64,000 nt of DNA. It comes from Ruegeria aquimaris (lineage in GTDB: Bacteria > Pseudomonadota > Alphaproteobacteria > Rhodobacterales > Rhodobacteraceae). The position numbers were made by a program, and so were the translations under genes. The notes beneath the pieces were generated by a model. That model worked only from the letters and a program-made list of their open reading frames with translations. It was not told where the DNA came from and did not search any database. Of the stretch, positions 22,938-33,538 are shown in pieces. How positions within the stretch are numbered: the stretch's first letter is position 1; every line of letters begins with the position of its first letter. The DNA is taken from positions 372,001 to 436,000 of the forward strand of contig NZ_JAOWLB010000002.1 in assembly GCF_025751555.1 (NCBI RefSeq). Reading direction: 5' to 3'.

Positions 22938-23264
22938 TCAGTTCAGCTGGAAATGCAAGGGATAGGATCCATCCTGGAACGGGCCGAACATGTCGGGAAT
23001 GTCAGGGTGGTCCACCGGCTCGCCGGAATAGTCCACAACGAGGTTCTGTTCGGAAACATAAGCCACGTAATAGCTTTGATCGTTCTCGGCCAGAAGATGA
23101 TAGAACGGCTGATTCTTCAGCGGTCGACTTTCCTCGGGAATGGCCTGATACCATTCCTCGGTGTTGGAGAATTCCGGGTCGACATCGAAGATCACACCGC
23201 GGAACGGGTGTTTGCGATGGCGCACCACTTGCCCCAAATGATATTTGGCGTGTGTTTTCAACAT
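22938..23264 (-). CDS. hspQ: Heat shock protein HspQ
   Basis: 108 residues, a YccV-like beta-barrel domain. YHLGQVVRHRKHPFRGVIFDVD at the N-terminus and NQPFYHLL..YYVAYVSEQNL in the middle match HspQ. In E. coli it is a heat-shock protein that modulates Lon protease specificity. It is cytoplasmic. It is divergent from the AEC transporter gene, with about 85 bases between, and convergent with the GGT-fold gene. Confidence 0.9.
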   Translation of the reverse strand: MLKTHAKYHLGQVVRHRKHPFRGVIFDVDPEFSNTEEWYQAIPEESRPLKNQPFYHLLAENDQSYYVAYVSEQNLVVDYSGEPVDHPDIPDMFGPFQDGSYPLHFQLN

Positions 23265-23348
23265 TGTCTTTCAGCCCCTGAGCATTGCTTTTACCGCCAA
23301 TCACCGGTCCATGTCCAACAATTGATCGAAAATTAAGGGAAACAGTCT

Positions 23349-24230
23349 GTGAACCTTGCCTTGACAGTGCTTGAGATCGTGGCGCCCGTGTTTCTGCTGG
23401 CCGCCGTCGGGTTCGGCTGGGTCCGGATGGGGTTCGAGTATCGCACCCAGTTCGTCACCCGGCTGGCCACCACGCTTGCCGTACCCTGTCTGATCTTTAC
23501 CGCCCTGATGAAGACCGAGATTCCCGGCGGCGATCTTGTGCGGTTTACGGTGGCGGTGATCGGGGCCGTTCTGTTGTTGTCGGTGACGGTCGAGCTGGGC
23601 CTGCGCGCATTTCGCCTGGACCGCCGCACCTACCTGCCGCCGCTGGTGTTCGGCAATACCGGCAACCTCGGCCTGCCGCTGTGCATCTTTGCCTTTGGCG
23701 AGACCGGGCTGGGCTATGCCATCGTGTTCTTCTCGGTCTCGGCGCTCTGGTCGTTTTCCTACGGCATTCACGTGGTCGCCGGGCGCGGATCGCTGGCCAA
23801 GGTGGTGCGCGAGCCGATGGTCTGGTCAACGCTGCTGGGGGCGCTGTTCCTGTGGCAGGGCTGGCAGACGCCGCGATTCCTGACCAATGCGATGGAGCTG
23901 ATCGGCCAGATGGCGGTGCCGCTGATGCTGATCACGCTGGGCGTGGCGATCGCGCGCATGACCACACAAAACGTCTCGCGGGCGGTTATCCTGTCGCTGG
24001 TCAAGCTGGCGCTGTGTTTCGCGCTCGGTTGGGCGGTGGCGGTGGGCATGGGCCTCGAGGGCATAGCCTTTGGCGTACTGGTGGTGCAGATCTGCGCCCC
24101 GGTCGCCGTCACCTCCTATGTGTTGGCCGAACGGTTCGAGGCCGATGCCGATACGGTGGCTGGCATGGTCATGGTCTCGACCCTGATCTCGGTTGCCGCC
24201 TTGCCGCTGGTTCTGGCCCTGGTGCTCTAG
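23349..24230 (+). CDS. AEC-family transporter
   Basis: 293 residues with about ten membrane helices, of the auxin efflux carrier family. The N-terminal LAAVGFGWVRMGFEYRTQFV and TLAVPCLIFTALMKTEI, then LVFGNTGNLGLPLCIFAFGE, are characteristic. It starts at a GTG. Substrates in bacteria are dicarboxylates or other organic anions for the characterised members; here unknown. It is followed 61 bases later by a lipoprotein gene on the same strand. Confidence 0.86.
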   Translation: MNLALTVLEIVAPVFLLAAVGFGWVRMGFEYRTQFVTRLATTLAVPCLIFTALMKTEIPGGDLVRFTVAVIGAVLLLSVTVELGLRAFRLDRRTYLPPLVFGNTGNLGLPLCIFAFGETGLGYAIVFFSVSALWSFSYGIHVVAGRGSLAKVVREPMVWSTLLGALFLWQGWQTPRFLTNAMELIGQMAVPLMLITLGVAIARMTTQNVSRAVILSLVKLALCFALGWAVAVGMGLEGIAFGVLVVQICAPVAVTSYVLAERFEADADTVAGMVMVSTLISVAALPLVLALVL

Positions 24231-24291
24231 CGAATGTGATTCCATCGCGCCTCGGGATGCGTTAGAATGCAAGAAAAAAGGCAAGAGGCAG

Positions 24292-24882
24292 ATGAGCAGA
24301 TCTCTGTTTACACTGGCGGCAGTGCTGGTGCTTGGCTCGTGTGGCGGCGGGGCCAAAGCGCCGCCGAGCAATCTGGACGATGCGTGCAGCATTGCGGCGC
24401 AGCGGCCGGAATATATCAAGGCATTCAAGCAGACCGAGCGCAAATGGGGCGTTCCGGTGCATGTTCAGATGTCCACTATCTATTACGAAAGCCGCTATCG
24501 CGGCGATGCCCGCACGCCGCATCAGTTCGTGCTGGGGGTGATTCCGGTCGGGCGGCAGAGCAGTGCGTTCGGTTACAGCCAGGCGCTGGACGGCACCTGG
24601 GATCAGTACCGCAAGGAAACCGGGCGGCGCAGCGCCAAGCGCGACCGGATCAAGGATGCCTCGGATTTCATCGGCTGGTACATGAACAAGACGCGCGAGA
24701 AAAATGGCATCGCGCTCACCGACGCGCGCAACCAGTACCTGGCCTATCACGAGGGCCATGCCGGGTATGCACGCGGCTCGCACAAGGCGAAGTCGTGGCT
24801 GCTGCGGGTCTCGGATCAGGTGGCCGCGCGCGCCGACATGTATGGCTCTCAGCTGGCGAGTTGTCGCCGGTTCCGGAACTGA
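24292..24882 (+). CDS. Lytic transglycosylase-like lipoprotein
   Basis: 196 residues. The N-terminus is a lipoprotein signal peptide with lipobox LGSC (Cys17). The SLT-like domain has TIYYESRYRG with the likely catalytic Glu66, then SAFGYSQALDGTWDQY and DARNQYLAYHEGHAGYARG. It would be anchored in the envelope and cleave peptidoglycan glycan strands. The frame is open upstream, but homology and the lipobox fix the start at 24292. It is convergent with lolA, nine bases apart. Confidence 0.84.
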   Translation: MSRSLFTLAAVLVLGSCGGGAKAPPSNLDDACSIAAQRPEYIKAFKQTERKWGVPVHVQMSTIYYESRYRGDARTPHQFVLGVIPVGRQSSAFGYSQALDGTWDQYRKETGRRSAKRDRIKDASDFIGWYMNKTREKNGIALTDARNQYLAYHEGHAGYARGSHKAKSWLLRVSDQVAARADMYGSQLASCRRFRN

Positions 24883-24891
24883 GCGCGGCGG

Positions 24892-25488
24892 TCAGCGGCT
24901 GGCGGAGACGCCGGGCTGGCCGTCGATGAACAGGTTCTGGTTCAGGCTGTTGCCCTTGGTCAGCAGGCCGAGGATCACCGTGGTGCGCGATCCGGCGCCA
25001 TCATGGATCACCCATTTGCGCAGTTCCACCGGATCACCAGTAAAGCTGAGGTCGATACGCCCGTAATCGGGGTTCTCGGGGTCCTGTGCGGTGACCACGG
25101 TGGCGGTACCGTCAAAGGCATGGCCCACCACCATATTGGCGCGGTCCAGATCCACCGTCCGCGCCAGCACGATGGACAGCGGCGTACGGTTCAACGGGTA
25201 TTGCTCGGGCGGCTGATTCGACTTGGGGTCGTGGATGATCACGGTGCCGCCCTTGGCCAGCACCACCGACTGGTCGGGCGGGTCGTATTCGAACCGCATC
25301 CGGCCGGGCCGTTGCAGCCACAGCTTGCCGGTGCTGAGCGAGCCGTCGTCGTTGATCTGGGTAAAGGTGGTCTGAACGGTTTTCAGGCCGTTCAGGTAAT
25401 CCGATATCTCGGCCAGGGGCAGCTTGTCCGCCGCCCAGGCCGCCGGCGCGACCAGGGTCAGCGCAAGTGCGATTGCAATCCGTTTCAT
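24892..25488 (-). CDS. lolA: Outer membrane lipoprotein carrier protein
   Basis: 198 residues with a signal peptide (cleavage near AAWA, residue 19), so periplasmic. LolA ferries lipoproteins from LolCDE to the outer membrane. The pattern LNGLKTVQTTFTQINDDGSL and GKLWLQRPGRMRFEYDPPDQ is typical. It follows ftsK by 38 bases on the same strand, a common alphaproteobacterial arrangement. The ATG at 25488 is fixed by the signal peptide. Confidence 0.92.
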   Translation of the reverse strand: MKRIAIALALTLVAPAAWAADKLPLAEISDYLNGLKTVQTTFTQINDDGSLSTGKLWLQRPGRMRFEYDPPDQSVVLAKGGTVIIHDPKSNQPPEQYPLNRTPLSIVLARTVDLDRANMVVGHAFDGTATVVTAQDPENPDYGRIDLSFTGDPVELRKWVIHDGAGSRTTVILGLLTKGNSLNQNLFIDGQPGVSASR

Positions 25489-25526
25489 GTCACCCCAGAT
25501 AAGCATTCGCCGGGCGCGGCGAAAGA

Positions 25527-28500
25527 TCATCCCTGTTCCGGTACCAGGATTTCGCGTTTGCCCACATGATTGGCCTGTGAAACAACGCCTTCGTCCTCCA
25601 TCTGTTCGACCAGCCGAGCGGCCTTGTTATAGCCGATGGCAAGTTTCCGCTGAATGTAGGAGGTCGAGCATTTGCGGTCCTTGATCACGATGGCCACGGC
25701 GGCGTCATAAAGCGCGTCCTCGCCATCGGTGTTGCCGCCGGTGTTCAGCCCCAGCACGGCGTCGATATTGTCGGCCTTGTCCTCGTCCGGGCCTTCGACC
25801 ACGCCGCCGATATAGTCGGGCGGGCCGAACTGTTTCAGGTGGTTGACGATTTCCTCGACCTCTTCGTCGCTGACAAAGGGGCCGTGGCAGCGGGTGATCT
25901 TGGCCCCGCCCGCCATGTAGAGCATGTCGCCCTGCCCCAGCAGCTGTTCGGCGCCCATCTCGCCCAGGATGGTGCGGCTGTCGATCTTTGACGTCACCTG
26001 GAAGGAGATCCGGGTGGGGAAGTTGGCCTTGATCGTGCCGGTGATCACGTCGACCGAGGGGCGCTGGGTGGCCATGATCAGGTGAATGCCCGAGGCGCGC
26101 GCCATCTGGGCCAGACGCTGGATACAAGCCTCGATCTCCTTGCCCGCGACCATCATCAGGTCGGCCATCTCGTCGACGATGACGACGATATAGGGCAGCG
26201 GGATGGGCTGGAATTCCTCGGTCTCGAACACGGGTTCGCCGGTCTCGTCGTCAAAGCCGGTCTGCACCGTGCGGCTGAACATCTCGCCCTTGGCCAGTGC
26301 CTCGCGGACGCGGCCGTTGAAGCCCTCGATGTTGCGGACGCCCATCTTGGACATCTTGCGATAGCGGTCCTCCATCTCGCCCACCACCCATTTCAGGGCG
26401 ACGACGGCCTTTTTCGGGTCGGTCACCACGGGGGAGAGGAGATGAGGGATACCGTCATAGACAGAAAGTTCCAGCATCTTGGGGTCGATCATGATCAGCC
26501 GGCATTCGGCGGGCGTCAGCTTGTAAAGCAGTGACAGGATCATGGTGTTGATCGCCACCGACTTACCCGAACCTGTGGTGCCGGCGATCAGCAGGTGGGG
26601 CATCTTGGCAAGGTTCGCCACGACCGAGTCGCCACCGATATCCTTGCCCAGCGCCAAGGGCAGGCTCATGTTGCTGTCGCCGAAATCGCGGGAGGCGAGG
26701 ATTTCGCGCAGCACCACCTTTTCGCGGTGCTCGTTGGGCAGTTCGATACCGATGACCGAGCGGCCCGGCACGGTCGAGACCCGTGCCGAAAGTGCCGACA
26801 TCGACCGCGCGATATCGTCGGCCAGACCGATCACCCGGCTGGCCTTGAGGCCCGGCGCCGGTTCCAGCTCGTACATGGTGACAACGGGGCCGGGACGGAC
26901 CGAGACGATCTCGCCCTTAACCCCATAATCGTCCAGCACGTTTTCCAGCATGCGCGCGTTTTCTTCGAGCGCCTCGTCGCTGAGGTGGTGGCGCTGGATG
27001 CTGGTCGGGCTGGTCAGCAGGCTGAGCGGCGGCAGTTCAAAGGCCGTGGCACGGTCGTCAAAGGCCAGCGCAGGTTGCGCCTCGGCCTGGGCGCGGCGCG
27101 AGGGCGCGAAATTGCGGCGCAGCGGCTGTTCCACCACCGCCTTGCGCGGCTGCGCGGCGGGGATATTGGCCATCGGCTGCGGCGCGGGTTGGCGCGGCTG
27201 GGGCTGTGCCTGTGGCAAGGGTTCCGAGGGGACGTGATCGGCCGGTTCGAAGGCGTCGAAGGGGTCGGTCACCTCGTCCTCGACCCATTCGGGCATCAGG
27301 ACCGGTTCGACATGTCGGGGGGGATGGATCGGCGTGGGCGCGACGTGCGCCTGCGGTGCAGCTGGTGCAGTGCGCGCCTGCGGTGCGACAGGTTCAGTGC
27401 GAACCTGCGGTGCAACTGGTGCGGCGCGAACCTGTGGTTCGACGGGCGCGGCGCGCGGCTGCGGCACCGCCGGTCCAAGCGACGGGGACCGCGCCGCCGC
27501 CTGTGTCGCGGGTTGCGGCTCGGGTTGCGGCGCGCGCGCGGTGATCGGCGGTTCGGCTGGAAGGCTGCCGTGGCGGTTGGTGTTGAGGACGAGCGGGTCC
27601 GGGCCGCGCCCCCGCCCCTTGGTCAGCGGGCGGGCCGGATCGGGCGCGGGCGCAACGACGCCGGTCGCCTCCTTGCGGCTGCGCACGGCGGCGGCAATCT
27701 TGGACTGGATACGGTCGGCGCCGGGCATGGTGTCGTATCCCTTGACCGGCACGGGTTCGACCAGCTCGGGTTGCGGCATCGGTTCCGGCCGACGGATCAG
27801 CGTCGGCATGCGGGCCAGCAGCGAGGGTTTCTGAACCGCGGCCGGGGGTGGCGGCAGGTCTTCGACCAGCTCTTCCTCCTCGGGGTAGTCCTGTACGGCG
27901 AGCGCGGCGGCTTCCTGAGCGGCCAGCCGCGCGGTTGCGCGGCGCTCCGAGCGGGTTTCCTTGTAGCTTCGCGCGGCGCTGAGCGAGGCGGTCGCGCTGC
28001 GGCCCAGCAGGGTCATCAGCCCGCCATACATCAGGATAAGCCCCACCAGGACGCGACGGGCGCCCTGCTTGACCTCGGGCCAGGTGAAGCCCAGCACGAA
28101 GACGCCAAGCGTCAGCATTACCGCCGCCATGGCCAGCGAGGTCAGCTTGACCATGAGATGTGATCCGACCGGTACCAGCGTAAGCATCGCGCCCATCACC
28201 GTGTCACCGAACAGGCCGCCCAAGCCAAAGCTGTGGGTGGCGCGCCATTCCGGGCCAGGAACCAGGGTGGCAGCATAAATCGACACGACAGCGATCCAGA
28301 TCGGCATGAAGATCAGGCGGGCAACGGCGCGATCCTCGCCCCGGTGCACGGCAAAGCGCATGCCCCACGCGATCAGCACCAGCGGCAGGCCCCAGCTACC
28401 CCAGCCGACGATCATGAAGAGAGGCGCGGCAATCGACGCGCCGAAACGGCCGGTCCAGTTTTGCACCGGCGCCTCGGTTGAGACCATCCAGTTCGGATCA

Positions 28501-28649
28501 TCCGGCGTGTAGGAGCCGACCATCGCGGCCGCGGCCAGACCCAGAACGATCAGCGCGATGCCCAGCAACTCTTTCCCGCGCCGCTCGATCGCGGCTTGCA
28601 GGTTGCTGTCCAGAAGCGGATCCCGACTGCGTGCGTTGTATGATGCCAT
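25527..28649 (-). CDS. ftsK: DNA translocase FtsK
   Basis: 1040 residues. The N-terminal ~210 residues hold membrane helices that join the divisome. A long Pro/Ala/Gln-rich linker follows (~270-560). The C-terminal RecA-type motor has Walker [11 protein letters not shown] near residue 690 and [12 protein letters not shown] as Walker B. The final gamma winged-helix domain ([20 protein letters not shown]) binds KOPS-like sequences. FtsK pumps DNA and activates XerCD at dif. The linker contains four tandem nine-residue PQxRxxPVA-type repeats. It is 14 bases after the aminotransferase stop, so probably cotranscribed. Confidence 0.95.
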   Translation of the reverse strand: MASYNARSRDPLLDSNLQAAIERRGKELLGIALIVLGLAAAAMVGSYTPDDPNWMVSTEAPVQNWTGRFGASIAAPLFMIVGWGSWGLPLVLIAWGMRFAVHRGEDRAVARLIFMPIWIAVVSIYAATLVPGPEWRATHSFGLGGLFGDTVMGAMLTLVPVGSHLMVKLTSLAMAAVMLTLGVFVLGFTWPEVKQGARRVLVGLILMYGGLMTLLGRSATASLSAARSYKETRSERRATARLAAQEAAALAVQDYPEEEELVEDLPPPPAAVQKPSLLARMPTLIRRPEPMPQPELVEPVPVKGYDTMPGADRIQSKIAAAVRSRKEATGVVAPAPDPARPLTKGRGRGPDPLVLNTNRHGSLPAEPPITARAPQPEPQPATQAAARSPSLGPAVPQPRAAPVEPQVRAAPVAPQVRTEPVAPQARTAPAAPQAHVAPTPIHPPRHVEPVLMPEWVEDEVTDPFDAFEPADHVPSEPLPQAQPQPRQPAPQPMANIPAAQPRKAVVEQPLRRNFAPSRRAQAEAQPALAFDDRATAFELPPLSLLTSPTSIQRHHLSDEALEENARMLENVLDDYGVKGEIVSVRPGPVVTMYELEPAPGLKASRVIGLADDIARSMSALSARVSTVPGRSVIGIELPNEHREKVVLREILASRDFGDSNMSLPLALGKDIGGDSVVANLAKMPHLLIAGTTGSGKSVAINTMILSLLYKLTPAECRLIMIDPKMLELSVYDGIPHLLSPVVTDPKKAVVALKWVVGEMEDRYRKMSKMGVRNIEGFNGRVREALAKGEMFSRTVQTGFDDETGEPVFETEEFQPIPLPYIVVIVDEMADLMMVAGKEIEACIQRLAQMARASGIHLIMATQRPSVDVITGTIKANFPTRISFQVTSKIDSRTILGEMGAEQLLGQGDMLYMAGGAKITRCHGPFVSDEEVEEIVNHLKQFGPPDYIGGVVEGPDEDKADNIDAVLGLNTGGNTDGEDALYDAAVAIVIKDRKCSTSYIQRKLAIGYNKAARLVEQMEDEGVVSQANHVGKREILVPEQG
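27331..27465 (-). repeat. Tandem 27-bp repeats inside the ftsK linker
   Basis: The DNA codes for about four nine-residue units of the type [10 protein letters not shown], with varying third positions. It is a repeat internal to the coding sequence of the flexible linker, expected to vary in copy number between strains. Confidence 0.6.
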
Positions 28650-28663
28650 GCTACCCTCGAACC

Positions 28664-29845
28664 TCAGCCATAGATGCAGTCGCGCAGCTTGATCAGCCCG
28701 CGCTGCAATTCTTCTTTTGGGGCCACCATTGCGACCCTTATGTAATTCTCGCCCGGGTTCTGCCCCGGTTTACCCTGTGCCAGATAGGCGCCGGGCAGAA
28801 CCCGGACGCCGGTTTCGCGCCAGACCTTGAGCGCCGCCGCCTCGCCATCGTCGACCGGCAGCCAGAGGAAGAACCCCGCCTCGGGCGGCATGTAGCCCTG
28901 CACCCCGGCAAAGACCTGATCTGCGACTGTGTATTTGGCCTGGTAGAGCGCGCGGTTCTCCTCGACATGCGCCTCGTCGGCCCAGACTCGCGCGGCGGCG
29001 GCCTGGAGCGGGCCAGGCAGCGGGGCGCCGGAATAGTTGCGCAACTGCTTGACATGTTTCAGCGTTTCCGGCCCGCCCGCGATCACGCCCGAGCGCAGAC
29101 CGGCAAGGTTCGAGCGTTTCGACAGCGAGTTGAACAGCACCACGCGTTCGGGATGCGCGCCCATGTCGCGCGCCACACTCAGCGCTCCGACCGGCGCGGC
29201 ATCGCGGTAGATCTCGGAATAGCATTCATCGGCGAAGATGCGGAAATCGTATTGTTCGGCCAGACCGATCAGCTCGGCCCAGTAATCGCGGCTGGCCACC
29301 GCGCCCTGCGGATTGGCGGGCGAGCAGATATAGGCGACGGCGGTGCGGTTCAGCACCTCGGCGGGCAGGCTGGCGTAATCGGGCAGATGGCCGGTGGCGG
29401 CGGTTGCGGGCACGAAATGCGGCTCGGCGCCCACCGAAATCGCGGCGACCATATAGACCTGATAGAACGGGTTCGGACACAGCACGATGGGCCGCTGGCC
29501 GTTCTTCTGCTCGGGGCAGAGCGCCATGGCGGCGTTATAGAGCCCCTCGCGGGTGCCATTCAGGGCCATCACGTTCTGTTCGGGGTCGAGCGTCACGCCA
29601 TAGCGGCGCGCGATCCAGTCGCAGATTGCCACGCGCAGGGCGGGCGAGCCTTCGTTGGGCGGGTAGCTTTGGAACAGATGGGCGTTTTCGACGATGACGT
29701 CCGTCACCCAGGCCGGGAAATCGTGCTTGGGCTCGCCGATGGTCATATGCACGACCTCGCCGCCCGGCGCATGATGGTCGAGCAACGCGCGCAGGCGCGG
29801 GAATGCATAGGCCGGTAGGTTCGAAAACCGCTCGGGGAAATTCAT
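28664..29845 (-). CDS. Class I/II PLP-dependent aminotransferase
   Basis: 393 residues, fold-type I. The PLP lysine is in [53 protein letters not shown] and [11 protein letters not shown] match the succinyldiaminopimelate/glutamate-pyruvate group. Enzymes of this branch near ftsK are often called DapC-like, but I would not fix the substrate from sequence. It is preceded on the same strand by the amidase gene (~106-base gap) and closely followed by ftsK. Confidence 0.84.
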   Translation of the reverse strand: MNFPERFSNLPAYAFPRLRALLDHHAPGGEVVHMTIGEPKHDFPAWVTDVIVENAHLFQSYPPNEGSPALRVAICDWIARRYGVTLDPEQNVMALNGTREGLYNAAMALCPEQKNGQRPIVLCPNPFYQVYMVAAISVGAEPHFVPATAATGHLPDYASLPAEVLNRTAVAYICSPANPQGAVASRDYWAELIGLAEQYDFRIFADECYSEIYRDAAPVGALSVARDMGAHPERVVLFNSLSKRSNLAGLRSGVIAGGPETLKHVKQLRNYSGAPLPGPLQAAAARVWADEAHVEENRALYQAKYTVADQVFAGVQGYMPPEAGFFLWLPVDDGEAAALKVWRETGVRVLPGAYLAQGKPGQNPGENYIRVAMVAPKEELQRGLIKLRDCIYG

Positions 29846-29951
29846 CTGGTCTGCCTCGTCTCGGGATCATCGCGCCCCGTTTGAGACCAAATTACAGACG
29901 AACCCCGCTTGCGTCCAGACAAAGCGTTGCCATGGCAGGGAATTGTGACAT

Positions 29952-31280
29952 TCAGGCCAAGGCGCGCTCGGCGGCGGCCCCGGTGCGCAGCAGCGCCTCT
30001 TCACAGTCCGGGCGCCCCATCATCATCAGGCCGCAACCCGGTGTTCCGGTGGGCAGGCTGAGCGCGCAGAGCCCCATGAGGTTACCTATGCGGGTGTTGC
30101 GCAGAGCCAGCAGGTTCTCGCTCACGTAATAGTCATGATCCTGCATCAACCGGTCACGGTCCGGCGGCATGATCGGCGCGGTGGGCGCCAGAACCGCGTC
30201 GAACCCGGCGGTGGCCACGTCCCACGCCGCGCGGGCGGCGTCGAGCCGGGCCCAGGCGGCGACATAATCCGGGGCAGAGAAATTGCGCCCGGCGCGGAAG
30301 CGTTCGAGGATCTCGGCATACATGGCGCCGGGATTGGCCTCGATCACGTCGCGCCAGAGGCCATAAGCCTCGCCGGTATAGAGCACGGGCGACAGGGTCA
30401 TCGCGTCGGCCAGTTCGGGGATATGCAGCGGCACGATCTCGGCCCCGGCCTCGGACAGTTTGCGCACGGCAGTGTCAAAAGCCGTTCCGGGCGGGTCGCG
30501 CAGATTGTCAAGCGCCACGGTCTGAAGCACCGCCAGCCGCTTGCCCGACAGCGAGGCGCCGCGCAGATCGGCGGGTTTGCCGCCTTCGAGCAGGGCCAGA
30601 ACCTCGGCCGCATCCTCGACCGATCGGGCCAGCGGGCCGATGGTGTCGAACTTGAGGCAGAGCGGCACCACACCTTCGAGGCTGATCCGGCCCGATGTGG
30701 TCTTGAGACCAACAAGGTCGTTCCAGGCCGACGGGATGCGCACCGAACCGCCGGTGTCCGAGCCGATGCTGGACGCAGCCAGGTCGAAGGCGACCGAGGC
30801 GGCAGCACCCGAGGAGGAGCCGCCCGGCACCCATTTCGGATCATGCACATTGGGCGGGGTCGCGGTAATCGGGTTGAGACCGAGCCCCGAGAAGGCCAGC
30901 TCGCTCATATGCGTCTTACCCAGGCAGACCGAACCTGCGGCGGTGGCGTTGCGCAGAACCAGCGCGTCGGTGTCGGGCACCCGGCCCTTGAGCAGGGCCG
31001 AGCCTGCCTCGGTTCCGGTTCCGGCGGTGTCGAACAGGTCTTTCCAGCTGATCGGCACGCCGTCCAGCAGCGACCGGCGCTGGCCCTGTTTGGCGCGTTT
31101 GGCGGCGGCCTGCGCTTCGGCCTGGGCGCGGGTATGTGTGACGCGGGCATAGATCGCGTCACGCTGCGGATGCGCGTCGATGGCATCGAGATAACACTCG
31201 GTCAGTTCAACCGGGTCGATCCGCCCCGCGCCAATGCCGCGCCCCAGACCGCTTGCCGTCATCTTCAGCCAGTCGCCCAT
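29952..31280 (-). CDS. Amidase signature family enzyme
   Basis: 442 residues. The Ser-cisSer-Lys triad is visible: Lys in GVPISWKDLFDTAG, cis-Ser in PGGSSSGAAASVAF and the nucleophile Ser in SIGSDTGGSVRIPSAWN. It hydrolyses amide bonds; GatA-like enzymes share the fold, but no gatB or gatC is adjacent, so it is a free amidase of unknown substrate. The open frame continues far upstream, overlapping the divergent hydroxylase gene, but similarity starts at the ATG at 31280. It is divergent from the UbiH-type gene. Confidence 0.87.
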   Translation of the reverse strand: MGDWLKMTASGLGRGIGAGRIDPVELTECYLDAIDAHPQRDAIYARVTHTRAQAEAQAAAKRAKQGQRRSLLDGVPISWKDLFDTAGTGTEAGSALLKGRVPDTDALVLRNATAAGSVCLGKTHMSELAFSGLGLNPITATPPNVHDPKWVPGGSSSGAAASVAFDLAASSIGSDTGGSVRIPSAWNDLVGLKTTSGRISLEGVVPLCLKFDTIGPLARSVEDAAEVLALLEGGKPADLRGASLSGKRLAVLQTVALDNLRDPPGTAFDTAVRKLSEAGAEIVPLHIPELADAMTLSPVLYTGEAYGLWRDVIEANPGAMYAEILERFRAGRNFSAPDYVAAWARLDAARAAWDVATAGFDAVLAPTAPIMPPDRDRLMQDHDYYVSENLLALRNTRIGNLMGLCALSLPTGTPGCGLMMMGRPDCEEALLRTGAAAERALA

Positions 31281-31328
31281 GTCATCCTCCCGCTGCGAGT
31301 CGTGGCGACGGTAGCGACAGGACTGCAC

Positions 31329-32591
31329 ATGGACAATCCCGTAGCGAGGCGCATATTGCGCGGCATGGAACAGAGAACCGATATTCTGATCGTGGGCGGC
31401 GGGCTGAACGGCCCGGCGTTGGCGCTGGCGCTGGCCGGAAACGGCCATTCGGTAACCATCGTCGATGCCCTGCCCGAGCCGGTGCGTGCCGATGCGGGGT
31501 TCGACGGGCGCGGCTATGCGCTGGCGCTGGCCTCGCAACGGCTGCTGGCCGCCATCGGCGTGTGGGCGCGTGTCGCGGACAATGCCCAGCCGATGCTGGA
31601 GATCAAGGTGACCGACGGTCATGCGGGCGAAGGACCGTCGCCGTTCTTCCTGCATTTCGACCATGCCGAGATCGAGGAAGGCCCGATGGGGTACATGGTC
31701 GAGGACCGGTATCTGCGGCGCGCGCTCTTGGAGGCGATGGACGCCGCACCGAGCATCACCCAGTTGAACGGCGTGTCGGTGGTGGCGCAAGAGGTCGACG
31801 CCACCGGCGTCTTGGTGACGCTGAGCGACGGGTCGACCCGGCGGGCGGCGCTGCTGGTGGGCTGCGACGGGCGCAAGAGCGGCACCGCCGCGCGCGCGGG
31901 CATCAAACGCACCGGCTGGGATTATGGCCAGACGGCGCTGGTCTGCGCCATTGCTCATGAGCTGCCGCATCACGGCATCGCGCATCAGTTCTTTATGCCG
32001 CCGGGACCGCTGGCGATCCTGCCGCTGCCGGGCAATCGCAGTTCCATCGTCTGGAGCGAACGGAGCGAGGCGGCGGCGCGTATCAACGCGCTGCCCGAGT
32101 CGGAATATCTGGAGATCCTGCGCCCGCGCTTTGGTGATTTTCTGGGCGAGATCCGGCTGGAAGGGGCGCGGTTCACCTATCCGCTGAACCTGACTGTCGC
32201 CAATGCCTTTGTCGCCGAACGGCTGGCGCTGGTGGGCGATGCGGCGCACGGGATGCACCCGATTGCCGGTCAAGGGCTGAACGCGGGCCTGCGGGATGTG
32301 GGCGCACTGGCCGAGGTGCTGACACTGGCGCGGCGGCGGGGCGAGGATATCGGCTCGCTCCTGGTGCTGGAGCGGTATCAGCAGTGGCGGCGGTTCGATA
32401 CCGCCACGCTGGCGCTGGCGACCGATGTGTTCAACCGGCTGTTTTCCAACGACAATCCGATTCTGAGGGCGGGTCGCGACCTCGGCATGGGGCTGATGGG
32501 CAAACTGCCTGGCCTGCGGCGCGGGTTCGTGCGCGAGGCGGCGGGGCTGACCGGCGACTTGCCCAAGCTGATGCAGGGCCGCCCGATCTGA
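31329..32591 (+). CDS. UbiH/UbiF/COQ6-family FAD-dependent hydroxylase
   Basis: About 420 residues. The N-terminal FAD fold is DILIVGGGLNGPALALALAG, then DGR(G/K) regions: VGCDGRKSGTAARAG and LALVGDAAHGMHPIAGQGLN, the second FAD motif of aromatic hydroxylases. The family hydroxylates the ubiquinone ring at C5, C6 or C1 positions; which one cannot be told. Two starts are possible. ATG 31329 has AGGA six bases upstream and is used here; ATG 31365 is 12 codons later and nearer the usual family start. It is convergent with the sulfotransferase. Confidence 0.83.
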   Translation: MDNPVARRILRGMEQRTDILIVGGGLNGPALALALAGNGHSVTIVDALPEPVRADAGFDGRGYALALASQRLLAAIGVWARVADNAQPMLEIKVTDGHAGEGPSPFFLHFDHAEIEEGPMGYMVEDRYLRRALLEAMDAAPSITQLNGVSVVAQEVDATGVLVTLSDGSTRRAALLVGCDGRKSGTAARAGIKRTGWDYGQTALVCAIAHELPHHGIAHQFFMPPGPLAILPLPGNRSSIVWSERSEAAARINALPESEYLEILRPRFGDFLGEIRLEGARFTYPLNLTVANAFVAERLALVGDAAHGMHPIAGQGLNAGLRDVGALAEVLTLARRRGEDIGSLLVLERYQQWRRFDTATLALATDVFNRLFSNDNPILRAGRDLGMGLMGKLPGLRRGFVREAAGLTGDLPKLMQGRPI

Positions 32592-32598
32592 AACCCGG

Positions 32599-33357
32599 TC
32601 AGCGGGCCTGCGCGCGATAGCGCGCGGCCCATTCGGCGCTGAGCGCGTCCGAGAGGCGCGCAACCGTGGGTTTCAGACCGCGTGCCTTGGCCGGTTCCTG
32701 TCCGATATGGACCAGAATGGCGGGCAGGACCCGTTCAGGTGCCTCCGCCAGATCCTCGTAATCGAGGCGAAGCGGCACGATGCCTTGCGCGGAGAACCAG
32801 TCGGCCCAGCCCTGTTCATAGGTCTCCAGCGCCTTTACCTCGCGGTCTATCGCGTCGAAATCGTAGACCGGATCGCGATGGGGCGCGAGGCGTTCGACCT
32901 CGGTCCCGTCGGGGGCAACGTGCCAGAGCCCCGATTGCTCGGCCCGGACGCGCGAAATCGCCTGCGCCAGCTTGTCCCGGCGGCGCAGGTGCAGATAGCG
33001 CGTCGGTCCGAAGGCGGCGTCGATGCGGGCGGCGTCGGTCGGCAGACCCGGAAACAGGCGGTCGAGCGCGGCGGACATATCGCCCAGGTTCTCGCGCATC
33101 AGGCGCAGGCCGAAAACGGAGGTATCGCCACGCCCCTCGGCAATCGTGGCGGCCAGATAGGCGCTGAGGAACGCATCGGTCCCCGGGCGCAATTCTGACG
33201 GCAGGCCCCAATGTTCCGCCCACCAGTCGATGGATTGGGTGCGAAAGAAGGAATCGGGCTGACCCGCCACGCCTGTGTCGGTGAGATAGCCGCACAAAAG
33301 GGTGCTGCCGCTGCGCGGCGTGCCGCAGAGGATGTAAGCCGCGGCCGTTTCAGTCAT
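32599..33357 (-). CDS. Stf0-family sulfotransferase
   Basis: 252 residues. The 5'-phosphosulfate-binding loop is [15 protein letters not shown] near residues 11-25. [10 protein letters not shown] and the [19 protein letters not shown] segment match the Stf0 branch (trehalose-type sulfotransferases), which uses PAPS. The acceptor is unknown; a lipid or carbohydrate is possible. The start overlaps the stop of the Trm112-like gene by eight bases, so translation is coupled. It is the last gene of a four-gene operon and an unexpected companion for the quality-control genes before it. Confidence 0.85.
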   Translation of the reverse strand: MTETAAAYILCGTPRSGSTLLCGYLTDTGVAGQPDSFFRTQSIDWWAEHWGLPSELRPGTDAFLSAYLAATIAEGRGDTSVFGLRLMRENLGDMSAALDRLFPGLPTDAARIDAAFGPTRYLHLRRRDKLAQAISRVRAEQSGLWHVAPDGTEVERLAPHRDPVYDFDAIDREVKALETYEQGWADWFSAQGIVPLRLDYEDLAEAPERVLPAILVHIGQEPAKARGLKPTVARLSDALSAEWAARYRAQAR

Positions 33358-33538
33358 CCAGGCGGCGGGCCTCGTCCACCAGCATCACCGGGATACCGTT
33401 GCGGATCGGAAAGGCGAGATGGGCGGACCTTGACAGCAGTTCCTGCGCCCCGGCGTCGTATTCCAGCGTGCCATGGGTCACCGGGCAGACCAGCGCTTCG
33501 AGCATGCGGCGGTCAAAGGCAGTATTTGGGTCGGTCAC
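33350..33538 (-). CDS. Trm112 family protein
   Basis: 62 residues, the length usual for bacterial Trm112-like proteins. ML(E/A)[14 protein letters not shown], then [23 protein letters not shown], is the family signature; the zinc-ribbon cysteines are reduced to one, as in many bacterial members. In eukaryotes and archaea Trm112 activates methyltransferases; the bacterial role is less clear. It overlaps the LON-domain gene by ATGA (33535-33538) and the sulfotransferase gene by eight bases. Confidence 0.88.
   Translation of the reverse strand: MTDPNTAFDRRMLEALVCPVTHGTLEYDAGAQELLSRSAHLAFPIRNGIPVMLVDEARRLDD

Noticed and set aside
27331-27465. CRISPR-like spaced repeats
   Set aside because: The repeats are in frame inside the ftsK linker and encode Pro/Gln-rich nine-residue units.
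30135-31328. Upstream extension of the UbiH-type reading frame
   Set aside because: It is antisense to the amidase gene and lacks family similarity.
29952-32663. A 903-residue reading of the amidase gene
   Set aside because: The first 461 residues are antisense to the UbiH-type gene and lack homology; the real start is the ATG at 31280.
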